Part shown: in pieces, positions 29,993 through 38,293 of the stretch
Numbering within the stretch: the first letter of the stretch is position 1
How the letters are laid out: the number at the start of each line of letters is the position of its first letter
NCBI GenBank assembly: GCA_026260175.1
Contig: JAKCWW010000389.1
Location: 1 to 38,293 of the forward strand
Source of the DNA: Reticulitermes lucifugus
Lineage: Eukaryota > Arthropoda > Insecta > Blattodea > Rhinotermitidae
DNA length: 38,293 bases
Direction of reading: 5' to 3'
Program-made: the position numbers and the translations under genes
Notes under the pieces: model-generated
Database searches by the model: none
Seen by the model: only the letters and a program-made list of their open reading frames with translations
Told to the model about the DNA's origin: nothing

Positions 29993-32645
29993 GTTGACAC
30001 GTGTACTGTAAAATTGAATGGCATTTTAAAAACACCTTGATCAAGTCTGTGTACTACGTCATGGAGTATACCATTTGCAGGGTTGTTTGTTTATTATAAA
30101 ATATTAACCGAAATTTATCTTAATAATGTAAGATGGTTTGTGTAATCTTATTTCCATATGCCTGTCACCTGACATAAAGTATCTCATTAAGGTATCTCAG
30201 ATATTTACACTCTCACACATTGTCGACAGAGTTATTACAACAAGCCCTTTAGCCCTCTGAAGACAGAATCTACATTATGTATGAAGATTTAGGCCTTACC
30301 ACACAGAGAACACGTTGTGCTTCCAGTAGGAAAAACAGCCGGGGAATGCAGTATGGAAAATTAATTATTGTTTCTTAAGAGAAGCATACGAACCAGGTAA
30401 ATACATTGTATGGGCAAAAGGTGGGGTTTTAATGTTAAACCTGGCGTTACATTTACACAACCCTTGGAGTAGAAGTCTGTGATTTAGAAGTACAAAGAAA
30501 ATGTCACAGCATTTGAACGAAGGGGTAGGAGTAAATCAGAATTTAAACAGAGAGAGAGAAAAAATTCACGTAACGAATAAACAACCCACGTCAATACAGA
30601 GCAGCCTTTGTAGAGCCTGGAGGATGTTGTGATGTAACAAAGCAGCACTTCACAAATGCTGTTCCTAGAGCAGCGCAGTATTTTTATGCTATTACGGCTC
30701 CTGTCATTATCAAAGAAGAAAACTTTGTGCTCCATTCTTCAGTATCTAAGATGACGTCGCCATTCCATTCCACTGATGTATACAGACGCGCAGGGACAAG
30801 GAACAGAAAAGTATAAGACACCAAAGATATTTCCTCCTTTCAAGAGATGAAGGTGAATATAGAAATACATTTATTATATCTCTGTAAATTGATTCTGTTA
30901 TAGAGTACTCTATATAGGCTGCGCTTTTGTATGTTCCGTTCTGTACCGCACAACAAAATATGAAATATCTAAAGGATATATTTATACTTCAGTGCTTCTC
31001 AAGACTTCGAGATAGAGTAGAAGAGCCTGGCATTTTCAGGGATTTAGAGACGCACACTCGGAACTTCGTTTGGTGAGCGCAACACAGAAGTTTCAGAGAA
31101 AACAAGTAGTGGCTCTTGCATTTCTACGCCACAGCCGAATTTTCTACCGTCGTTTACTCAAGAATGCAGTTGACCTGCACAGCTTGGGTAACGGCCCTTA
31201 ACACTCGCTGCGATGGTCTGGGGAAAACATATAAATCCTGTCAAAAACATGAGTCTCTATCATTGAATGACCTTTCCACCGGTCGCCATTTGTTAGATGT
31301 TTCGTTTACAACAAGCCTAAAGTCATTTTTGTGCACAGCTCTAACCACATAGAGCACTACTGGACATAATTGTACTACGTCACACACTCAAAACGCGACT
31401 GCGCTTCATCGCAATATATTTTTAACTGGAATACATCTCTTACTGGTCACAAGCAAAGACCGGTCCGCTTTCCTCAGCGCAATCACTGCTAAAGTCAACT
31501 GCAAACTCCACAGTCACTATCTGCACGTCCTTTACTGACATTCTGTAGTAGTTTCAGACAATTTTATACTTCAAGACTTCACGCAGGCGTCTAATATAAA
31601 AATAATTTAACCAATACACGACACGTGTCTTTCATTTCATATCGCCTTAAAAATATTTAGCAGTGCTAAAACTATCGCCAAGTTCTTATTGATGGATTAA
31701 GGAGATTTAGTGGTAAACTAGGAAGGATACCAGAAGAAATATTCTTCCTTTTTGAGTTTTCTTTCTTGGAGTTTCACGATTCTGTGTCAACAGCAAAGAT
31801 TGTGTAGAATTGTGTGGAGATTGTGACTGTGGAATTCGGTGGCGTATTGTAGGAAGACTTCATGATACTGTGCGTGATGTGAGGTACGGAATAAAACCAA
31901 GATAGACATCGGATTCGATTGGTCTCCAAACTGCACAAGCAAAAGCGTGTAATGCCGTATCTTAAAAATAGTCTGGTGCCTCGTTTCACGAATGTTGCAT
32001 TTCACAGAAAAATTAAGTATGGAATTCAATGTTTATGAGCAAAGAATTAGGAAGAATAAGAAGACACATTTGAAGGTAACATACAGATATTTTCCACGTT
32101 AGAATGAGGGTAAAAACGATATTCGTTAGGGATAGAAGTCCTTGAAAATGGTTAGAATGCAAGTGTGCTGTACCGTGACGGGAGTGTAACCGCATAATTT
32201 CTCGAAAATTTGGGAGTCTTCAGTTTCGCTGCGACTTTACGGAGCGGTTTGTAGACTTTATACTTCTTGTTATTCCGAACCNCCCCCTCCCCTCCTAAAG
32301 TGCCACTTAGTGTAAGACGCAGTTTCGTTTAAATCACAGGGCACACTACATCCCTTTTAATATTAAGCTGGCTTCTTTTGCAAGAGTCAGAATAAAGTGG
32401 CAGGAAGTCTGTCAACATCTCCTGTTACTACGACGTGCATATATCTCGCAAACTTTATAAAAGTTTTCCTAACTTTTGCAACTAACACGTTATCAGTGTA
32501 TCACTGTAGTGTTATAAGTTTGTATGCTAGTATGTTTAAAACCTCTTCTTCCATTAACTCATGCTTCCTGTTTAAAAACACAGGCACTTTGCCATCCCTT
32601 AAGCTTAACATTATAATCTGTGCAGATGATGTTGTGACCTTGAAG
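29993..32645. other. Unassigned sequence
   Basis: A long stretch without any gene, RNA or repeat I can defend. Short frames on both strands (30484-30735, 31116-31352, 31774-32195) are unrecognised. A single N at 32282 sits in a C-rich run. Confidence 0.5.
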
Positions 32646-32670
32646 GAGAGAGAGAGAGAGAGAGAGAGAG
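32646..32670. repeat. (GA)n microsatellite
   Basis: Uninterrupted AG run of about 12 units. Frames of up to 97 codons over it are artefacts of the simple repeat. Confidence 0.92.
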
Positions 32671-33511
32671 TTGTAGTAAGCAACAAATAAAAAGAAACAG
32701 AAAATAAGCATGAAGGAAGGCAGCCACAACAGCTGCAGACAAGGCAGAAGCAAAGTTTTGTATTACGTCTCTTCAAACCAAAATCCTCTCTTCCTCCAGA
32801 AGGGGCTAAACGTGGAGCTTCAATCCGTCATGAAGACTAAATCCTTTTCCAGAACAACACGTAATGGAGGAGGAAGTCTTAGACACAGTTGCGGATTTAC
32901 TGTTGTTTTATATATGTGAATGGGATTAAATTGTGAGAAGAAGTAAACTACATATGTCTTCCTGTTAGCACAGTTAGTGTAGTGCTCTGATGGTCGCATC
33001 ATTAAAGTCATTGTCAGTTTTATTTGTCAGATGTAACCATCAAAATACAACACTTACATACAGTTTCATCCAACCCGACATTTTCAAGCCTAGGATTGTT
33101 GTTAAGGGTGCGGTACAAAATTACGTAATCTGCTTATATTTTACGTTGTAAAAACACACTTCATTTTGATTGCAGTTTTAGAAAGGTTGCTTATTAAATA
33201 TTTTAAAATAAGCACATTTAAAGTAAGTGCCTATTGTATTAATGTTACAGTACCCAAAAAATTATTGTCAGTTACTTTTCCCATGTAAATATTTTGGTTG
33301 TTGATTTTTATTTCAAATCCATACGACACAATCCTTTCTGTTGGTGCTTTCTTAATATATATTGATCCATAATATTATGTCCTATTCGTGTTAATGATCT
33401 GTATATTCAATTTTTACATGTTATGTACAGGACCCTTAAAAGTCAGTCAACCGTATTTCAATATACAGGTTACTAACGGCTTAACTGGCTTTTAGGCCAC
33501 TCTGTATTTAA
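32671..33511. other. AT-rich unassigned sequence
   Basis: Nothing recognised. Confidence 0.5.
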
Positions 33512-33702
33512 TTAGTCGAACTCGGTTATAACGTCATAAAAGGGACTGAATATTTTGTGTCGTTATAAACGAGTGTCATTCTAACCGAGGAGTGTAATGT
33601 TATGGTTAGTAGTGAGGAATTAATTGGCACCACAGAATATCTTACACTATAGAAGAGGTGTCGCATAAACCGATGTCGTTATAACCAAGTTCGATTGTAC
33701 TC
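33512..33702. mobile_element. Tigger/pogo-like MITE
   Basis: Terminal inverted repeats: left AGTCGAACTCGGTTATAACG (from 33514) and right, read inward, CAATCGAACTTGGTTATAAC (from about 33698 leftward). Subterminal TTATAACG-like words repeat inside (gtcgttataaacgag, gataaccgaggag-like). TA lies at the right boundary, as expected for this superfamily; the left flank is TTA. About 190 bp, non-autonomous, no transposase. Confidence 0.7.
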
Positions 33703-34819
33703 GGTACGAATGGAAACTGTGAAATCAAATGGGCCTATTGTAGTTATCTTGTTAGGTTTATTATAATCAATAATTTTTAAATGTTCCACTTATAAGGTCA
33801 TGCTTTCTACACAGTGTAGTACATTGGGCTGTATCGTTTTAGAATGAAATGAAACATATCGGGTTGAGTGAAGTTACAGATCCACGGTGTTTTATCTGGG
33901 TGGTTTATTATACCTGTCAGATAAATTATGATGTCATTGCATGATTTCGAATCGGGAAATGTTGTCTGTCTTTTACAGTTAAAGCATTCTTAACAAAAAA
34001 AAATGGGCAAAAGTTAATTAGCACGATAAGGTCGAGCACTCAGAAACACAGAGTGCCTACAGGGCGTTTCACGTTTAGGTTCTGTGTAGGACCTCTGATT
34101 ATATCAGTCATTGAATTAATAATGATTTTAAAACGTTTTGTTGTATTGTAAAAGTAACAAAAACATAAAATGTCAGTTTATTTTGTTTGTCATTGTACAG
34201 AAGGGTGTAAATGCATTTCTGTTCTAGCCGTCGATTGAATTTATCGGCCATTTGATTTCCCGATGCTGAACCAGACGTTTATACTGAAATGCAGGTGTCA
34301 CAGTAACAGAATTTGTTGTGAAGTCATTTCATTGTTCTGGAAAAGTGTGACGCGCCATACAAAACTGCGTCTTGTTCCACGATAAAATAACTAACAGCAT
34401 TACCGGATACACACAGACTCTGACCTTCGCAGTTGTGGCTGCAAATATTTATCGATTCCAAACAGTACGGCAAGTAGGTTTCGTTCGCAATGGCAGAGCT
34501 TCTATTGTGTGAATGTACGTGTTCTGCCATACAGTCTCTCAATAGCCGCAAGAGGCACGAGGAATGAGAAATTGTTTTTACGTGATTCGTCTATTTTGTA
34601 AATCAGATTTGTATGGTTTAGAAAGAGGGTTAAATGGAGGAATTCGAAATCTGAATGAACGAAGAACTGCAATGGTTAATTGCCAAATTGCCTTTAACAC
34701 CTTGAATCAGTGAAATTTATATTTATTAGCATTGTCCTGAAATACGAATTTCAATAAGAATGGTAAAGTATCCTCGGTGGCATTACTTGTGAGGATTTGA
34801 TATTCTCACAGTTGTGCTG
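33703..34819. other. AT-rich unassigned sequence
   Basis: A 75-codon minus frame at 34324-34551 is unrecognised. No repeat match. Confidence 0.5.
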
Positions 34820-35033
34820 ATGAAGATTCCAGCTTTCTGGTTTATGACGCCGTACCGACTGGCAAATAATTCTTGACATTTTGGAAGATATTTTTGTCTT
34901 TATCTTCAAGTCAAAATCCACTATTCCCGGACTGCTTTGACCCTAAATATGGAGATAGTAAGCTCCTCCGAAACGTCGGGTAACTGTTTAAAAATCTATT
35001 AGGCGTCGTACCCTAGGAGACTTGATTCTACAT
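34820..35033. mobile_element. Foldback element F, copy 2
   Basis: Left arm (gaagattccagctttctggt and 'tatgacgccgtaccgactggcaaataat') and right arm (read inward: tagaatcaagtctcctaggg, 'tacgacgccta') are diverged inverted repeats matching the arms of copy 1. The core has CTAAATAT (34943-34950), GGAG pairing with CTCC (34951-34954 with 34966-34969), GAAAC (34970-34974), GTC and a short ACC/GGT helix I (34940-34942 with 34979-34981). Longer than copy 1 by an extra segment in the left half. Confidence 0.72.
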
Positions 35034-35685
35034 ACCTACTACGTTGATTTGAAGTAATACACGAGAAACGATAGTAAAATACTAAAGAATCCAGATAAAA
35101 GGATTTATGTACTAAAAGGAAATGTCAGTAAAATATTCCCTGAAAGTTCTTGTCTTACACATTTTACGAATCTTGATCTAGTTTAATAGACTCCATATCC
35201 TCACCCAATTTTAATATTATTCTACCAATTATACCTGGCTCTTGAAATTCTCCTTTCTTTTTCAGTTCCTTGACCAAAATTTTGTAGTAATTACCTACTT
35301 CTCCTATGTATGGTAGGTACGGGTTGTTTTATCCACCGCATGGAATTTGATTTGCATCATTCGAATATTATTCGCTGAGAAGTACAAATTATGGAAGTGA
35401 TAATTTTTTAATTTCTTCCTGCCTCCTATGAAGACGGCTATCACGTTTTTATTACGTTTCCTTAATAAGTAACTTCGAAGATTTTGAGTTAATAACAGCT
35501 GCTCAAAGTTTCAGCATGGGTAACGTGCTGTCTTCACTCAAAAGACAGCGACTGCAATCTGCATCGAAACATTAACACAGTTTTAACGTACAACGCAGTT
35601 AAACCTCGAAATACAAAATCTGTAGGATTCCGACGGTTGTATATCACATTCAGAATTGTCTACTGAATGGACTTTGTCCACCTTC
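35034..35685. other. Unassigned sequence
   Basis: Contains an 8-bp hairpin GCTGTCTT/AAGACAGC near 35528-35550, followed by 'ctgcatcgaaacattaac', which may be another worn relic of the GAAAC motif. No gene. Confidence 0.4.
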
Positions 35686-35698
35686 CGTATATAAAATA

Positions 35699-35757
35699 AA
35701 AAATAAGAACAACTTTTCAGGGATCAATCTTGTTCTCGAAACGTTGTTTTTATTTTT
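35699..35757 (+). other. Hammerhead-like motif with long outer helix
   Basis: An outer helix of about 15 bp (35699-35713 with 35743-35757, one G-U) encloses TTTTCA. Next comes an inner hairpin (35720-35726 with 35731-35737, six of seven pairs including one G-U), then GAAAC (35738-35742). The inner hairpin and GAAAC have the same relation as in the other copies; the strand that should read CTGANNNT is changed and there is no helix III. Confidence 0.55.
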
Positions 35758-36138
35758 GTTTTGAACACATACGATGGATGACAATCAAACATTGAAATAA
35801 TTTCAACACGAAATATGACGTTGTATATTAGATACAGGCTGAGAAACCCAGTGACATGAATCTCTTTAAATATATGCACAATTATAATACAGTAAGCAAC
35901 TTGAATTAATTTACAGATTTATTCATTCCTCACATTAATATTTTAGGCCGATCCTAAGAATTATCCGTTGATAGCATGGAGAGTAATACCTAGTGACAGT
36001 GCCCCTCTCGTGCTAGTCGTTTTATATGTACATCTTGCTTTTATGTCACCGGGGGTCTCAGTAAATTAACGTAAAATGAATTTAGCACATTTATGGTAAT
36101 AGAATTCCATTTAGGTCACTAACAGTGCCGCTTTAAGT
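35758..36138. other. Unassigned sequence
   Basis: Nothing recognised. Confidence 0.5.
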
Positions 36139-36162
36139 TTATGGTTATGGTTATGGTTATGG
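36139..36162. repeat. (TTATGG)4 short tandem repeat
   Basis: Four exact hexamer units. Not the insect telomere repeat (TTAGG). Confidence 0.9.
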
Positions 36163-36685
36163 AAGCGGAGACAGAGAGAAGTTCGTAGCACATGCCTAAA
36201 CTTGAACGGTCGTCCATTCGGCTCCTTTCGTCTGCCAAAAGTCTTCTAATTGTTCCAATAAATTATTCCTACTCGTATTTTGAAAATATGTCTCTCTAAC
36301 GTCTTACAGAAAAGGTAAAATCATTTACTTTATCGAAAAAATTAAGCAACCTCTGAGGACAATATTGTAATCATTTTTCCAGTTATGGTGATATACATTA
36401 ACCCTTTAAAGACGAAATGTGTCTGTTTTATATAAGGACTCATTGCGTATCGCGCAGTTAACACTCTCCATATCGGTTATACACAACCCAGCCTGTTAAT
36501 TCTGTTTGTTCTGAGATCCGTAATCTACACATGAACGCAATGTGACCACCAGGTAGAGTTTTGAATGTTAAACTTGGTGGTACGTAAAGTAACCGCCAGG
36601 CTTCAAGTGATTAATTAATTTAGTAGTGGTGTATGTCCTAATGTTATTCTATTAAAATTATTACAAATATGCCAAGAGGCTGGAG
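36163..36685. other. Unassigned sequence
   Basis: Nothing recognised. Confidence 0.5.
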
Positions 36686-36906
36686 CCAGGGTAACTCAGT
36701 TGGTATAGTGACTAGGCTACCGGTTAAACAATCAAGAAATCGTGGTTCGATTCCCAGCAGGGGCAAGAGATTTTTGTCTTCTCTAAACCGACAACACAGA
36801 CTCTGCAACCTGCTCAGCAACCGGTGGTGCTTTCCTGGTGATAAAGGGGTCGGGGCATGGAGTTGTACCTCCACTCCCTCACATGTATTCATGGTCTGTA
36901 CAGACA
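36686..36906 (+). mobile_element. SINE-B with internal deletion
   Basis: Head well preserved: 'gtaactcagttggtatagtgactaggctaccgg' (A box) and 'cgtggttcgattcccagcaggggcaagag' (B box). The middle module is short or replaced (gacaacacagactctgcaac), then 'ataaaggggtcggggcatggagttgtacctccactccctcacatgtattcatggtctgtacagacaact'. Minus strand gives a GIEPRFLDCLTGSLVTIPTE-type string, a frequent spurious peptide of this SINE. Confidence 0.82.
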
Positions 36907-37430
36907 ACTGTGTTCTTTAAGATTATGCACAAGCCTTACAAAGTTCTGAAATTTTGGGTCAAAATTACGAGCATTTCAAACCTTACTCTTATATTTAGTG
37001 TATATTTACTGTGAGTCACATTTAGCAGTGTTTAGTTTACAGGTCCAGAACATGTCTCCGCACACTAGAGTTAAATCTTTTATGAATTTTATGGGAGCGT
37101 GATTGAAATAAATGTGATTCTGTGCAGCGAGCTTCCCACATGTTGCATATTTACATATGCAAACAGATGAAAGCATGCTTGATATGAACGAAATGCTTCG
37201 TCAGAAACAGTATTCGTGCCGTACGAATTTGTCACGACCCACGATAATCGGACTACATCCTAAATGAAATGGCATTTATCTGCTACCCACTGTTATTACA
37301 GCGCGCTGTCCATGCAGCCTATACGTGGGCCGTTTTAATGACGTGACCTTCACTGGGCAGTTCAAATCAAATGCGACCTTGTGTGAGATTAGTTTTGGTA
37401 TTCTGTGAAAAATGAAATAAAATCGCAATA
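36907..37430. other. Unassigned sequence
   Basis: Nothing recognised. Confidence 0.5.
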
Positions 37431-37730
37431 CAGACTTTTACGACTTACGTAAGGGTTCCATTCCTGAAAATTTTACGTAACTCGAAATTTACGTAAGTCG
37501 GAATTGACCCACCCCCACTTATTTATCGCACCTCATCCGTTATGTATACGTCTTTACAGTGTCAGTGTACATATGTAAGATGTTATTTCTCTCAGTTTCT
37601 TCGTATGAAACACACAAAGTAAAATAAGTTAATAATTACAGTATTAATAATTAATAATATTCATAATTAATAAGAATTGTTTAAGTAAGTTCGAGTTACG
37701 TAAGACGCATATTACGTAACCCGGAAACTG
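37431..37730. mobile_element. Tigger-like MITE, TTACGTAA-rich ends
   Basis: Starts CAGACTTTTACGACTTACGT and ends, read inward, CAGTTTCCGGGTTACGTAAT. Subterminal repeats are ttacgtaactcgaa and 'tttacgtaagtcgg' on the left and 'ttacgtaactcgaac' on the right. The left block 'gacttacgtaagggttccattcctg' is the kind of wording seen in Tigger/MARNA-type ends. About 300 bp, AT-rich centre, no transposase. Left flank is TA; the right flank is not. Confidence 0.68.
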
Positions 37731-38229
37731 ACCGTACTTCCTTTGATCACTGGAATTTCTTTACAATAAGATATATTAAGCCCTAATTAAATTCCAAATA
37801 TATTCTATAGTATATACAACCTTGCCGTACAAATGATTAAACACACATTAAGACACTGTTTGTTCACCAAAATAAAGAAGATGCTGGTAGCTCAGTTTAT
37901 CACTCGACGATTAATGTTCATGATTTAAAACGACAGCTTACCTAACGTATTAGGCTTTGTGTGAGAGGGAAAAGCAGAATATTACAAGATTCTCTTTTGG
38001 TTACGAACAATAATACAAGGAATGTATGCAGGATATTAGCGTCGAAACCTCCTGGAAAACATTATTTTGGGGCCCTCTTATTTAATAACTGGGTAATATT
38101 AAGACGTATCTCAGAGAGACAGTTTTTGATTATAGGAGATCACTGGAACTTGCACAAACCTGTGTAATGGTGGGATTAGATATAGCCAAAGAGTTAGTAG
38201 TTATTTTGTTAGTTAATTGGGTAGTTAGC
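37731..38229. other. Unassigned sequence
   Basis: An A-box-like ctggtagctcag (about 37884-37895) lacks a B box. A 68-codon plus frame (37961-38167) is unrecognised. Confidence 0.45.
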
Positions 38230-38293
38230 AGATCCCAGTGGCCGCGCGGTCTATGGCGTGGGTCTACGGCCGCTCGCTTACTGGGATTGTGGG
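38230..38293 (+). mobile_element. SINE-A head, cut by window end
   Basis: cagatcccagtggccgcgcg starts the element, with A box TGGCCGCGCGG (38239-38249). It continues 'ggcgtgggtctacggccgctcgcttactgggattgtggg', which matches the minus-strand copy at 14634-14940 almost base for base. The B box would lie just beyond the window. Confidence 0.82.

Noticed and set aside
32397..32776. Coding frames over the (GA)n tract
   Set aside because: Openness is due to the dinucleotide repeat on both strands.
35528..35580. Eighth copy of the hammerhead-like motif
   Set aside because: The 8-bp hairpin is not adjacent to GAAAC and no outer helix could be drawn.
36139..36162. Interstitial telomeric repeat
   Set aside because: Unit is TTATGG, not TTAGG, and only four copies.
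36644..36907. 87-codon minus-strand frame resembling predicted insect proteins
   Set aside because: It is the reverse strand of SINE-B; such predictions are repeat-derived.
37884..37930. tRNA gene or SINE head from ctggtagctcag
   Set aside because: No B box or body module downstream.

Overview
This is non-coding, AT-rich nuclear DNA from an animal, most likely an arthropod. I found no convincing host gene, no intact tRNA or rRNA gene and no CRISPR array. The organism guess rests on repeat content: tRNA-headed SINEs, non-LTR retrotransposon tails whose peptides I recognise from insect assemblies (cockroach/termite-like repeats in particular), small Tigger/pogo-type elements and many microsatellites. 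A blattodean or other polyneopteran insect is my best guess, held with low to moderate confidence. Two runs of N (14782-14831 and 26949-27004) and one single N (32282) show this is a draft assembly.

Layout, left to right. 1-420: a perfect 63-bp inverted repeat, then a hammerhead-ribozyme-like tail. 1.4-2.5 kb: a possible hAT end, a minus-strand LINE tail and a SINE-C. 4.3-4.8 kb: a SINE-B and a dispersed repeat (D). 6.0-7.1 kb: a SINE-A and a reversed SINE-B. 7.6-7.8 kb: a 94-bp tandem duplication. 8.8-10.1 kb: a SINE-B, a tiny LINE insertion with a 13-bp target-site duplication, a second LINE scrap and a SINE-B. 11.4-12.6 kb: a LINE family 2 tail, repeat D, repeat E and a SINE-B. 14.6-18.4 kb: a SINE-A with an N gap, a 62-bp tandem duplication, two foldback elements, repeat E, two SINE-Cs and a LINE tail. 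19.2-20.0 kb: two SINE-Bs in opposite orientation. 21.8-23.2 kb: an inverted-repeat element, then a decayed LINE flanked by two copies of repeat G. 24.2-28.5 kb: a SINE-C, a reversed hammerhead-like motif, a 49-bp tandem repeat, a SINE-B, the best-preserved LINE reverse-transcriptase tail, and another SINE-B. 29.4-30.0 kb: a diverged tandem array. 33.5-38.3 kb: two Tigger/MITE-like elements, a foldback element, another hammerhead-like motif, a SINE-B and a SINE-A cut by the window edge. The rest is AT-rich sequence in which I see nothing.

The one signal that goes beyond ordinary repeat annotation is a recurring RNA-fold motif. It reads helix I strand, CTGANNNT-like strand, short hairpin (helix II), GAAAC, helix I strand. 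It occurs at 327-369, 21914-21956, 25310-25338 (minus), 17158-17198, 34940-34981, about 15658-15696 and 35699-35757, in copies whose hairpins differ in sequence but still pair. It resembles a hammerhead ribozyme core with one extra nucleotide and almost no helix III, and most copies sit inside inverted-repeat elements. The structure is seen in the sequence; catalytic activity and a Penelope-like or other retroelement origin are inference. There is no gene network here: what acts together is a layered community of non-autonomous retroelements (SINEs) and dead LINEs.
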